NCBI GenBank assembly: GCA_016713985.1
Contig: JADJOD010000034.1
Location: 1 to 64,000 of the forward strand
Source of the DNA: Lewinellaceae bacterium
GTDB lineage: Bacteria > Bacteroidota > Bacteroidia > Chitinophagales > Saprospiraceae
Reading direction: 5' to 3'
Length of the DNA stretch: 64,000 nt
Shown here: positions 44,618 through 53,424 of the stretch, one piece after another
Layout: each line of letters opens with the position of its first letter
Position numbering within the stretch: the first letter of the stretch is position 1
Notes under the pieces: generated by a model
What the model was told of the DNA's origin: nothing
Databases searched by the model: none
The model's input: only the letters and a program-made list of their open reading frames with translations
Program-made: the position numbers and the translations under genes

Positions 44618-44986
44618 GGTGGTATAGGTGGCTTCTTTGGTGTAGCCAAGTGTGGCGGCAGCCGGCAACGCGTTTTCGAGCGATTTGGGCAGTGATTCGC
44701 CCCGGTCGATCTCGTACATGATTGCCTTGTAGTAGGCTACCCGTCGCAACGCATTGTCGTACATCGGTGTACCTTGCGTGTAACCCGGCATTTGTTGGTT
44801 GAGTACTTCCACATGGGATTTCAGAACGACTTTTGCATCGTCGATCGATTTCCAATTGAAGTTTTGCTGTGCTTCGGAAACAGGCGTTTGCGCCTGGGCG
44901 GTGGTTGCTGTCATAAACAGGCACCCCAGAAGAAACAGAGCAGGCAAAAGCGGTTTCCAGAAACCGCACTTGTTTGTTCCTTTCAT
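44564..44986 (-). CDS. Small secreted protein of about 140 aa, unknown function
   Basis: From MKGTNKCGFWKPLLPALFLL (44986) the protein has a clear signal peptide ending at AQAQ. A longer frame to 45043 adds a polar extension. The mature part (about 105 aa) is helical with no family I recognise (NWKSIDDAKVVLKSHVEVLN, RRVAYYKAIMYEIDRGESLP). It sits 110 bp upstream of giant protein 1 on the same strand and probably shares its transcript. No equivalent precedes giant protein 2. Confidence 0.72.
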   Translation of the reverse strand: MKGTNKCGFWKPLLPALFLLGCLFMTATTAQAQTPVSEAQQNFNWKSIDDAKVVLKSHVEVLNQQMPGYTQGTPMYDNALRRVAYYKAIMYEIDRGESLPKSLENALPAAATLGYTKEATYTTKVVLRALHEEARVMLVN

Positions 44987-45095
44987 GTCTGAAAAGTGTT
45001 TGATGAGAAGAATGTTGAAAAAGCAACTTCTTCCGCAGTCCATTGGATGGGCCGAAGAAGTTCAGACAGGGAGTAGTGGTGGATTAACCGGTCCT

Positions 45096-45162
45096 CCAAT
45101 CGGAAAGACAACCGGCGCTTTATACACGAAGTGTGTTTTAAGCCGGTATTCCTTCCGATTGG
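45096..45162 (-). terminator. Long hairpin after the Cys-motif gene (copy 2)
   Basis: CCAATCGGAA (45096-45105) and TTCCGATTGG (45153-45162) enclose a second, weaker ACCGGC/GCCGGT pairing. It lies 35 bases beyond the stop of the Cys-motif gene on the minus strand and probably ends that transcript. Confidence 0.55.
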
Positions 45163-45196
45163 CGCGGTAAAAAAGGTGATGTGAGGCCGATCCGGG

Positions 45197-45658
45197 TTAT
45201 CTGAAGTCGATCCGGAAGAAACCCTCGGAGGGTGTCACTGGGTACGTCCCGGAAGGGAGGTATTTTATTTCCAGGCCCAGGGCCGCGGCGATACCCGGAG
45301 GTATCCTGCAAGGCTCAGGCAGGTATAATTCGTTATTTTTCAGGTGGTTGCGCACAATATTGATACACAATAATGCGCGGGGAAGGATCATTGATACCGA
45401 TTTCCCTTCATACTGGGAGATGAGCAGAGCGGAGGTGCCGCGGCAGGTTTGTTTCAACTCGGCGGCTTTCCTGAAGCCATTCGCGCTGAGTTTACAAATT
45501 CCTGTGCCGCGGCAGCCGACGCTCGGGGAACCGAATACTACGTCACATCTGAGCGATTTGAGTGAGTTGGTGTCTACAAGGCCTTGTAACAAGGTCGTTT
45601 TCAAAATCTCGTGCCTTTTGGCTATGCCGTAGGCGGAAGTGCTCATCGTGCGTTCCAT
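45197..45658 (-). CDS. Cys-motif protein of about 153 aa, paralogue of 35141-35617 (module part iv, copy 2)
   Basis: This is the paralogue of the 158-aa protein at 35141. The motif C38-x-V-x-FGSPS-x2-C49-x-G-x-GICK56 is conserved, with later Cys in KQTCRGTS, RALLCINIV and LPEPCRIPP, the last followed by LGLEIKYLPSGTYP and FFRIDFR. The N-terminal 35 residues differ between copies. It has no export signal. The start is ATG at 45658 or the Met four codons on. The family is unknown to me. Conservation of Cys spacing between two diverged copies indicates real selection. Confidence 0.7.
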   Translation of the reverse strand: MERTMSTSAYGIAKRHEILKTTLLQGLVDTNSLKSLRCDVVFGSPSVGCRGTGICKLSANGFRKAAELKQTCRGTSALLISQYEGKSVSMILPRALLCINIVRNHLKNNELYLPEPCRIPPGIAAALGLEIKYLPSGTYPVTPSEGFFRIDFR

Positions 45659-45736
45659 ATTAAAAAAAATTGAAGCGTGTTATGATGTTGGTTTTCTCAA
45701 TGTGTTTGATTTCAGGTGTTGCGGGGCCGGCGTGAC

Positions 45737-45796
45737 TTAAGCGCCGATCAGGTCGAGACCTGTGATATTTTCCGTAATTTCGTATTGCTGCTTCAT
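45737..45796 (-). CDS. Short ORF, 19 codons (module part iii, copy 2)
   Basis: The minus strand encodes MKQQYEITENITGLDLIGA and stop. It lies 34 bases past the ACCTTTGACC motif and 78 bp ahead of the Cys-motif gene, matching the place of the 39-codon ORF in copy 1. Both end D-[LM]-x-G-[AV]. The ORF is too short to prove coding from one genome. Confidence 0.35.
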   Translation of the reverse strand: MKQQYEITENITGLDLIGA

Positions 45797-45829
45797 GACT
45801 TATCAGTGTGTTTTTTCGTTCTTTTGATA

Positions 45830-45839
45830 GGTCAAAGGT
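45830..45839 (-). promoter_or_regulatory. Promoter-like motif ACCTTTGACC before the short ORF
   Basis: The reverse strand reads TGACCTTTGACC. CCTTTG plus ACC is identical to the motif at 35799-35808, and the position relative to the short ORF is conserved. It differs by one base from TAnnTTTG. Confidence 0.45.
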
Positions 45840-46039
45840 CAGCCTGTGAGCGCCCCCGTCTAAGGACAGACAAACGCCTCTGCGAGTCCGGCAGTTTTCT
45901 GCGGCACAAGTGCGTTTTTTTGCATAATTATTTGATTTATAACAATTTACACGAAACGTGATCACAGCCTAAACCCCCGTTTACAGCAGCCGGGAGCAGA
46001 GACCGGCGTTTTTTATGCGAAATTTTTGGGCATAAAAAA

Positions 46040-46076
46040 GCCCTCCCGGACCCGTTGAACGGGCCCGGGAGGGCTG
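46040..46076 (-). terminator. Intrinsic terminator of the helical-repeat gene (copy 2)
   Basis: AGCCCTCCCGG pairs with CCGGGAGGGCT, extended by an inner CCCGTT/AACGGG pairing. A-runs lie on both sides, so it can terminate in either direction. It lies 31 bases after the stop of the 514-aa gene. Confidence 0.85.
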
Positions 46077-46106
46077 AAAAAAACACTGATCAAAAACCGG
46101 GAGACT

Positions 46107-47651
46107 TTATCCGGTCGTCGGACGTGATTTTATTTTGTAAATTTTAAGGTCAAGCGCCGATACGGTGATGTCCCACAATACTTCGTACGGAATAATTTCG
46201 ATCTCATGCGCCTGGCGGGCCGCTTCCAGCGGCATCGAATCGAGCATTTTTTGATACCGGTCCGTCTTGCGGGCTACCGCTTCCCGGTGGAAGGACGCAA
46301 GTGGTATCTGGAGCAGCATTTTTATAAAACAGTTGCTCCGGTAGGTATCGTTGTCGCGCAAATAACGGCTACAGTATTTTTCAATGCCATCTATCCGGTC
46401 GGTCGTCTGGTCATAGTTTTTGTCGGCCAGAGCATGCAGGATTTGTACGATGAGGATCGAGATGTTCATGCCGCGTTTGTCTTTTGAAAACAGCGGTATC
46501 TCGTTGAGGAACTTGGTGATCTTGAATTTGGAAATTTTTCCCGATACGATGCCGGAAGGTATTTTGCCAATTTTGATGAGGAAGAACAGATAAGCCTGGT
46601 AAATTTTCCACATTTCCGTGATCTGCACCGCCCGGTCTTCAAACCTCGGATAATTCACCACTTTTTCATATAACCAATACGCTTCTTCATAGTGGCCGCT
46701 GTGCATGGCAAGCAGGAAAAACAGTTCCTGGAGTTTGAACCAGTTGAACGAACCTTCTTCGAAATAATATCCGCAGCGGTTGATGACGGCCTGGCCCTTT
46801 TCAAATTCGCGCAACTGCAAATAACAAACGATCAGGTTGTAGTAAAATACCTGGAGCGGCAGCCCGCTGTCGTAGTTTTTCTGATCGAAAAAACGGATTG
46901 CCTCCTCGCATAATTTGGCCGTGTTGACATAATCGTTTTCGCCGTTGTAAATCATCATCTGCACCAGCCGGCCAAACATATGCAGTTTGAACGACTTACA
47001 CTGCTCCATATACGGCTCCAACTCTTTGAAACAGACCCTGGCCTGCTCTACAACTTCTACCTGCGTGGATTTGCTGTTGGTGAACTGAACCATCAGCTCG
47101 GAATAGTACTTCTCCGCCTTGTTTTCCATCATCCAGATGCCCTCGTATTCCTCACATTGCACCTTGACCAGGTCGTATTTTTTAATATCGCCGTCCACAA
47201 TGCTGTATTGAAGCCGCAAAACCCGCAAAATATCCAGCGTGAGTTCGGTAAACTCAAAGTGGACCGTGTGTTTCAGCAGGCGTTCCAACTGGTCGATACC
47301 AATCACTTTGGCGTTCCGGCTGAGCAGGGTCATTATGGTGGCCCATTTTTTATAACATTCAAAAAACGCCTTTTGCCGGCTCGTAAAGTTGGCTTCTTTA
47401 AAATGCAGCAGGAAAAAAGAATCCAGCAGCCTCTCCTTTAATTTACTTTTTATACTGGTCAGCGATGTACCGTTACTGCCTTCGTTACCGAACAACTCAG
47501 CGCCATCTTCATCAGATTGGACCCTTTTTTCAGCAATGGCCAAGTACAATTGCTCCATTTTTGAATCAGGCTCAATAATCCACTTCAGAATACCACTTCC
47601 TTTTAATTTCGTTTTGTCCAGCAAGCCGACGAGTTCTACCAAATCACGCAT
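46107..47651 (-). CDS. Helical-repeat cytoplasmic protein of 514 aa (module part ii, copy 2)
   Basis: This is the paralogue of 36047-37597 along its whole length: MRDLVELVGLLDKTKLKGSG, KAFFECYKKWATIM, LQVFYYNLIVCYLQLREFEK and EIEIIPYEVLWDITVSALDL all have close counterparts. It is helical and soluble with no signal. The absence of frame damage in both copies points to selected function. It lies about 600 bp after giant protein 2 and has its own promoter-like box at 47902. Function is unknown; a TPR-like scaffold is my best guess. Confidence 0.72.
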   Translation of the reverse strand: MRDLVELVGLLDKTKLKGSGILKWIIEPDSKMEQLYLAIAEKRVQSDEDGAELFGNEGSNGTSLTSIKSKLKERLLDSFFLLHFKEANFTSRQKAFFECYKKWATIMTLLSRNAKVIGIDQLERLLKHTVHFEFTELTLDILRVLRLQYSIVDGDIKKYDLVKVQCEEYEGIWMMENKAEKYYSELMVQFTNSKSTQVEVVEQARVCFKELEPYMEQCKSFKLHMFGRLVQMMIYNGENDYVNTAKLCEEAIRFFDQKNYDSGLPLQVFYYNLIVCYLQLREFEKGQAVINRCGYYFEEGSFNWFKLQELFFLLAMHSGHYEEAYWLYEKVVNYPRFEDRAVQITEMWKIYQAYLFFLIKIGKIPSGIVSGKISKFKITKFLNEIPLFSKDKRGMNISILIVQILHALADKNYDQTTDRIDGIEKYCSRYLRDNDTYRSNCFIKMLLQIPLASFHREAVARKTDRYQKMLDSMPLEAARQAHEIEIIPYEVLWDITVSALDLKIYKIKSRPTTG

Positions 47652-48132
47652 AACGTATGTTATTATTTAGTGACAATAAATCTAAAACCTGTGCGTAACA
47701 CACGGATCAATTACTTGAATCGGTATAGTGGGCAATTGAGAAATCGGTGCGGAAACGGTTGCCCGTGCGCACAAATTCCGGTTACTAAATCGGTAACAGG
47801 AGGAGAGTCGGTAAGTATAAGAGAGGGGAGAACCTGGCGGGTTGCACCTCCATGAGAAGACAACGGGATTATGTGTTTGTTCGAGATTATCAGAAACACT
47901 ACAAAGGTAGAATTTCTTTAATAAGAAGTATATTCCATTCCCTTTTTAGTTCGGGAAAAACCACACATGCAACAAAAACTGTACCTAAGAATTGCATTCC
48001 GTATGCAAAACGCCGTTTCCCGAAATATTTAATTGCACAAATACACAAATTTATTTTCGCGCGTATACCGCTTCAACGTCCTGATTGTGAAATACTTGGA
48101 GTAAAGGGTTCGCCATAGCCGATTTATTTAAA
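47652..48132. other. Intergenic region with one promoter-like box
   Basis: About 480 bases between the giant protein 2 terminator and the 514-aa gene. On the minus strand TACCTTTG at 47902-47909 fits the TAnnTTTG -7 box, some 250 bases before the start codon, implying a long leader. I see no gene on either strand. Confidence 0.45.
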
Positions 48133-48166
48133 AAGCGCTTATTCTGACGAGGCAGAATAAGCGCTT
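48133..48166 (-). terminator. Intrinsic terminator of giant protein 2
   Basis: AAGCGCTTATTCTG (48133-48146) and its perfect complement (48153-48166) form a 14-bp stem with a six-base loop, followed on the minus strand by TTTTAAATAAAT. It lies 82 bases after the giant gene's stop. Confidence 0.85.
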
Positions 48167-48247
48167 AAGGAAAATATCAATTATGATGTTCGAATGTAGG
48201 TGATGGCGCCCCTTCGGAAAGGAATAACGCCATCACCTGTTCGAATA

Positions 48248-49075
48248 TCACTTCGTCTGAATCATCTTCTTCGTAGCCGCATCCGTTGCGGTTTCGAGTT
48301 TGTAGTACATCACACCCGTTGTGTTCAACAGCGCGCGGTCGATGGCGATGGCGTTGTAACCCTTGCCAAACTGACCTTTCTGCGTGACCAACATGCGGCC
48401 CGTTTCGTCGTACACCGTCAGCGTTGCTTCCGTTGCTTCCGGCAGGTGGAAACCTACCAGTGTTTTGTTCACAAACGGGTTCGGCTGGTTCTGGTACAAT
48501 TCGAAACCTACGCCGGCAATCGTGCTCGTCGTGCCGTTGTTGAAACGAAGCGCCACGTCTTTGCGATCGTTCGTCAGGCCGTACGCTTCCGCGCGGGTGA
48601 TCCGGCTCGATACACCCAGCATTTCGCTGAGGCGGCCCGGGCGGCTGGCGCGGAATTTCACCGTGAACTCCCCTGCTCCATCCACCGAAGTGGTCAAAGC
48701 GTCGGCGAACACACCGAAGTTGTCGCGTTTTACACCGTCCGTTTCAAGGATGTCCGTCACTTCCAGACCTGCCAGGTTCAGCGTGAACTGGTAGCCCTGT
48801 ACTTTCTCGGCGCCTTTGAACGTCACTTCGAATACCTCGCCGGCTTTCACCATACGATCCTGTACGTCGAACAACAAGGTGCTCGTCGAACGGTCATCCG
48901 TGCTCATCAGCGAGTTGGCTATCGCCGTGTTGTTCACGTCGCCGATTTTTACACCCACGAAGTCGTCGCCCAGTTGGTCGAGTTGTACGTCAGCCGCGTC
49001 TTTCGTTTCGGGAATTGCGTCGCAAACGGATTGTTCGGTTGCGGGAACGCAAAGTCCTGGTCCACAAAACGCCAC
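48248..49075 (-). CDS. Giant HYR surface protein 2, C-terminal segment (cohesin-like and T9SS domains)
   Basis: This is the end of giant protein 2. From ETKDAADVQLDQLGDDFVGV it contains VKIGDVNNTAIANSLMSTDD, a cohesin-like domain (LLFDVQDRMVKAGEVFEVTF to RKDVALRFN) and the T9SS sorting domain (YQNQPNPFVNKTLVGFHLPE to TKKMIQTK). It matches the end of giant protein 1 module for module. The first 25 residues of the open frame are out of frame. The true protein enters from 48949-53424 where one base is missing near 49009 (TTTCGGG for TTTCCGGG). Confidence 0.87.
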   Translation of the reverse strand: MAFCGPGLCVPATEQSVCDAIPETKDAADVQLDQLGDDFVGVKIGDVNNTAIANSLMSTDDRSTSTLLFDVQDRMVKAGEVFEVTFKGAEKVQGYQFTLNLAGLEVTDILETDGVKRDNFGVFADALTTSVDGAGEFTVKFRASRPGRLSEMLGVSSRITRAEAYGLTNDRKDVALRFNNGTTSTIAGVGFELYQNQPNPFVNKTLVGFHLPEATEATLTVYDETGRMLVTQKGQFGKGYNAIAIDRALLNTTGVMYYKLETATDAATKKMIQTK

Positions 49076-52000
49076 GAAGTGTTGTTCGGCAGTTCACTGT
49101 AAATACCGAGGATCAACTTGCGGATCTCTACGATGTCGAACGTCGTGATCGAGTTGGATTTGTTGGCATCCGCCGCGATCATTTTGTACGGGCTGTTCAG
49201 CGGCTCCAATCCGAGGATGTGCTTGCTGATCAACACCAGGTCATACGTCGATACGCCGTTGAGCGGGTTGTCGTCTTTCGTCGGTGTTACCGTGTAATCA
49301 GCGCCGAGTGGCACTGCATCCGGGAACACATACATGCCCTGGTCATCGCTCATATCGAACAAACTGATCGCACCCGATTGCAGGTTCACGTTGGCTTCTT
49401 CGACACCTTCACTCATTTCGGTGGTCAAAGCGCCCGCTACCGTCACGTTATTCGGGTCGTTCGGTACACAGTTGCTGTTGTTGTCCTGTACGTCTACCGA
49501 AGTCAGGCAGAAGTCGGCGTTGCCGGCCAAATCCTCGGCCCACAGTTCCACAAATTTCTCACCCAACTCGGCGCAGGTAAACGTCACACTCGTGATCGGG
49601 TTGCCCTGAGCGTCTTCCGGGAAGTCCGTGCCCGTGCCTTGTTTGCGGATCGCAAATTTCAACTGGTTCGGGCCCGTCGTGTAAGGCGTCGGAGGCGTGC
49701 AGTTGTCTTCTGCGTACTGCAGGAAGTCGGTCGCCCACAATTGTACCATCTGCGTCGGCATGATGTTCACACTCAGGCCGTTGTGGCATACCACCGTCGG
49801 CGCTTTGCAGTCTTTCACGACAAAAGTGTATTCGCAGTACGTTTCGTTGCCGCAGCCGTCCGTGATCGTCCACTTGATCTTGTGCGTGCCGTACGGCAGT
49901 TGCGGTGCGATACCTGCCGAACCCAATTGGTTCGTCGGTGTCGGCATTTGTGCAAATGTTTTCCACTGTACACTGGCCGTGCGCGTCGTGCCGCTCACGC
50001 TCTGGTGATTCGCCCAGCGGTAGATTTCGTTCGGCAGTACGGGGCGTCCGTCGAATACCTGCGGCGTACCGCCGGTGTAACTCGGGTTGCCTGCGTTGCC
50101 AAAGTTCACCGTACCCGGTGCCGGCGTATTGTTGCTGCTTATCACCGTTTCCATCGTGTTGTCGCCGTTCAGGTCGAGGAACAACAGGTACGAGATGTTC
50201 ACATTCGAACCCGAGCAAGAGTCCGTAGCCGTGATGGTCAGGCCGGCGTCGCCTTCGCACAAATCGTGCTGGCCAACAATCGGATCCCACCAGTACGACT
50301 GGTTCCACAACTGCGGGTCGTTCACCGTCAGGTCGCAGTATTCTACCGGAGAAGCCGGGCAATTCGTCACTTTCGGATCTTCGGTATCGATGATCTTGAT
50401 GATCTGCTTGTAGATGTAGCAGTTTGCATTCGGATCGTAGAACGTGCAGAAGTTCGTCTGCGGCTGGCCCGGTGCGATCGATACGATCGTCGGGTTCCAG
50501 GGTGCAGCGGTACCGCAGGCCGATACAATCGGACCCGGCAGGTTCTGCGGGCTGTTCGATGTCGCGTTCGGGTTCGGGTTCGGGACAATCACACAGGTGC
50601 CGTTCGGATTGTACGTACACCAGTTGATGATCTTCCACGTCCGTTCGATTTTCAAACATGCGTCCGGCACTACCGTGAACACGTCGTCTTCAAACGTTAC
50701 ACCCAGCAGTTCACAATCTTTGCCGTAGAACGTGGGTTCGCCGTAGTTACCCGTGCCGTCGCATTTCGTAACGATCACGTCGTTCGGGAATTTTACGAAG
50801 TAATCCTGTTCGTAGTTGACAAAGATGCGTTGTGTGCACTGGTTTTGCTGACCCGCGCAGTCGAAGGTGCGGAACGTACGGGTGATCGTGCCGCGGTTAC
50901 ACAAGGTATCGAACAGGTTGTAGTTGCGCGATTCCGTGATCGTATCCATGCAGCAGTTGTCCACTCCCGTAGCCGTACCGTAAGCCCACAGGCTCGGGTC
51001 GAAGGCTTCGCAGGAAACCGTCACGTTGGCAGGAGCGCTGCACGTCGGTTTGATCTTGTCTTCCACAAATACCTGAACCATGCAGTCGTTCGAGTTGCCG
51101 TGGCAGTCGTAAGCGCGGAACACCACTGTAATCGTATCGTTGATATCGGTGCAGCAGAATTCTACTGTCGGGCCGAAATCATCCGGTACACCGTCGCAGG
51201 TGCCGTTCATACGGCGTGCTTCGAACTTGTCGATGCAGCAGTTGTCGTAAGTGCCGTCGTCGAAAGTAGTTGCATTCACCAGGGCCAGGCCATTGCTGCT
51301 CAGCGCAACCTGTGTGAATTCGTCGCAGGATACGGCCGGCGGAACATCATCCACAACATTCAGGACAATGGTTTTTTCCGTGATATTGCCGCACTGATCT
51401 TCCACGTAGTATTTGATAATGTGCTGGCCGACGCCGAGACCCGGTGAGGGGAGCAGGCCGCCGTTTTGCACGATACCAATCGGCGTGGTGATCTTGATTT
51501 GTACCACTTCGTTGCAAACACCGTCGATAAGGGCTACCGGCAGCGGGCCGGCAGTGATGCAGGCGCCGTTGGCCTGGGCGTTGGTGCTTACTGTATACCA
51601 GTCATGGCTCGGATCGTAGTTGAAGTTCGAGAAGTCGATCGTCGGTGCTACGTCGTGAACCTTGATGTATTGTACGTGTGTAACGCTGATCGGAGTACTT
51701 GTGCCCGTGCACCAGTCGGTGATCTTCCAGGTGCGGATGATCTTGTAACTGCCGGGGCAAATAGCCGCCTGTTCGTCGGTGAAACTTACCGACAAGCCGC
51801 AGGAGCCGCTGCCGTCCGTCGTGATCGAGGTGCCACCTACTGCCGGCCAGCCGGTTACCGGCGGTTCGAGGCTTGCAGGCAGGTTGTCGCAATTGTATTC
51901 AACGTCATCCGGGAAGGTGACCTGCGTGGTTTTGCCGCGCAGTTTGTCGATCACCTGTACACAGCTCGCTGCGTTACCCCAGATATCCGTAGCAGTCCAG

Positions 52001-53424
52001 GTGCGGAAAATCCGGGTGAATACATCCGGGTTCTCGGCGCAGGTGAACTGAACGTAGTCATCCTGGCGGGAGATGTTCACTGCGGAGCAGTCGTCCCAAG
52101 TTGGTTGACCGGTCAGCACGAGATCGTCTTCGTCTTTTGTGCACAGGATCTGAAGATCGGCCGGGCAGGTAATGACCGGAGCAAGTTTATCTTCAATTTT
52201 GATATTGCCCCAGCATACGTTGCCACCCAGCAGGTGCACTACGCGGTATGCATACGTTTTACCGATGTCGTCGGCTGTAAGGATCGCCGGTACCCAGGGA
52301 CCGTTGCCGTAAGGAGGTACTTTGTCGATCTCTACTTTATAGTCGTCGTAGCAGAAGTAGGTGCCTTCGAGAACGTCATCCGGGAATATTTCTTCCTGGC
52401 AGTCGGCATCGAGTGATATGTGCAGCAAGTCGTTGCAAACTACCGTGGCCGGTGTGCCTACAACATTGACAAACTGCATGATCATCTGCTGGCAACCCGG
52501 GTCGGCCAAAGCCGCCGCGTCACTGCCGCTGACTACCTGGCCATTCACCGTGATGAACGGAGTAGCCGTACCTGCGTCGAATGTAGCCGTTACTTTGAAC
52601 GAACCTACTCCCAATTGGCCGGCGTCGAAGATGTTGGTATTAACACCATTCACCGTGATCGAGGTAACCGTACCTGCGCCACCGTAGTTTTCACCCACCT
52701 GGATGGTAAACGGCGGGGTGGACAGACAGAACGGATCGTCGAGGTTCAGGAAGATCGGCGTCGGGTAGTAGCACTTGTTGGAAATCGTAAGTGCCTGACC
52801 GGCAGCGTTTTTCACCGTCACTGTGTAGCCAATGCCTTCCACGTGGATGGCTTTGAGCGTGTAGAATACCATTTCGTCGGCTTCGTCGGTTTGTCCGTCG
52901 CCGTCGTTATCCAGGCCGTCCGCGCTACCCATCACCAGTTGAGTACCTACCGGCAGGCCGGTGGGTGCAGCCGGCGGTGCGGCGCTGTTCGGCGAGTAGA
53001 GGCCCTGGTTCGAAGTCAGCGTCCAGGTCTGGCCGGCAAGCGCCCAGATTTGGATCACTTCGTAGAACTGGCCGTTGTCCATCGTTGTAGCGTTGTTCAG
53101 GCACTGGCATTTTACCGAGCGGGCCAGGTCGTATTCCGGCACACACTTGCCAATACCTTCCACAACCGTCACCACTGCGGTGCAGGTGCTGGAGTTGCCG
53201 CAGGGGTCCGTTACCGTGAGTGTCACGTTGTTCGGGCCCAGTTGGTTGCAACCAAACGTGTTGGGGGTAGCCGTGTAGGTCAGGAATTGCGGAGCCGCGC
53301 AATTGTCCGTGGAGCCGTCGTTGATATCTGCTCCCGTGATCGTTGCCACACCGAATTTATCCAGCGTAACCGTGATGTTCTTGCACTTCGCCACCGGCGA
53401 AGTAATGTCCACCACCGTGATCAC
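48949..53424 (-). CDS. Giant HYR surface protein 2, segment 4 (HYR repeats and dockerin-like pair)
   Basis: This 1,491-residue segment has HYR-type repeats (VDDVPPAVSCDEFTQVALSS, EDKIKPTCSAPANVTVSCEA) and a region strongly similar to giant protein 1 (NYEQDYFVKFPNDVIVTKCD, YGEPTFYGKDCELLGVTFED). A SpaA-like domain and a dockerin-like pair follow (DLVLISKHILGLEPLN, AADANKSNSITTFDIVEIRK). The nominal GTG start directly follows an in-frame TAG at 53425-53427, so it is not a true start. The segment ends out of frame after NNPFATQFP. Confidence 0.88.
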   Translation of the reverse strand: MITVVDITSPVAKCKNITVTLDKFGVATITGADINDGSTDNCAAPQFLTYTATPNTFGCNQLGPNNVTLTVTDPCGNSSTCTAVVTVVEGIGKCVPEYDLARSVKCQCLNNATTMDNGQFYEVIQIWALAGQTWTLTSNQGLYSPNSAAPPAAPTGLPVGTQLVMGSADGLDNDGDGQTDEADEMVFYTLKAIHVEGIGYTVTVKNAAGQALTISNKCYYPTPIFLNLDDPFCLSTPPFTIQVGENYGGAGTVTSITVNGVNTNIFDAGQLGVGSFKVTATFDAGTATPFITVNGQVVSGSDAAALADPGCQQMIMQFVNVVGTPATVVCNDLLHISLDADCQEEIFPDDVLEGTYFCYDDYKVEIDKVPPYGNGPWVPAILTADDIGKTYAYRVVHLLGGNVCWGNIKIEDKLAPVITCPADLQILCTKDEDDLVLTGQPTWDDCSAVNISRQDDYVQFTCAENPDVFTRIFRTWTATDIWGNAASCVQVIDKLRGKTTQVTFPDDVEYNCDNLPASLEPPVTGWPAVGGTSITTDGSGSCGLSVSFTDEQAAICPGSYKIIRTWKITDWCTGTSTPISVTHVQYIKVHDVAPTIDFSNFNYDPSHDWYTVSTNAQANGACITAGPLPVALIDGVCNEVVQIKITTPIGIVQNGGLLPSPGLGVGQHIIKYYVEDQCGNITEKTIVLNVVDDVPPAVSCDEFTQVALSSNGLALVNATTFDDGTYDNCCIDKFEARRMNGTCDGVPDDFGPTVEFCCTDINDTITVVFRAYDCHGNSNDCMVQVFVEDKIKPTCSAPANVTVSCEAFDPSLWAYGTATGVDNCCMDTITESRNYNLFDTLCNRGTITRTFRTFDCAGQQNQCTQRIFVNYEQDYFVKFPNDVIVTKCDGTGNYGEPTFYGKDCELLGVTFEDDVFTVVPDACLKIERTWKIINWCTYNPNGTCVIVPNPNPNATSNSPQNLPGPIVSACGTAAPWNPTIVSIAPGQPQTNFCTFYDPNANCYIYKQIIKIIDTEDPKVTNCPASPVEYCDLTVNDPQLWNQSYWWDPIVGQHDLCEGDAGLTITATDSCSGSNVNISYLLFLDLNGDNTMETVISSNNTPAPGTVNFGNAGNPSYTGGTPQVFDGRPVLPNEIYRWANHQSVSGTTRTASVQWKTFAQMPTPTNQLGSAGIAPQLPYGTHKIKWTITDGCGNETYCEYTFVVKDCKAPTVVCHNGLSVNIMPTQMVQLWATDFLQYAEDNCTPPTPYTTGPNQLKFAIRKQGTGTDFPEDAQGNPITSVTFTCAELGEKFVELWAEDLAGNADFCLTSVDVQDNNSNCVPNDPNNVTVAGALTTEMSEGVEEANVNLQSGAISLFDMSDDQGMYVFPDAVPLGADYTVTPTKDDNPLNGVSTYDLVLISKHILGLEPLNSPYKMIAADANKSNSITTFDIVEIRKLILGIYSELPNNTSWRFVDQDFAFPQPNNPFATQFPKRKTRLTYNSTNWATTSWV

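Noticed and set aside
49015..51447. 810-codon plus-strand frame
   Set aside because: Antisense shadow of the HYR/dockerin coding sequence, very Arg/Val-rich with no recognisable fold.
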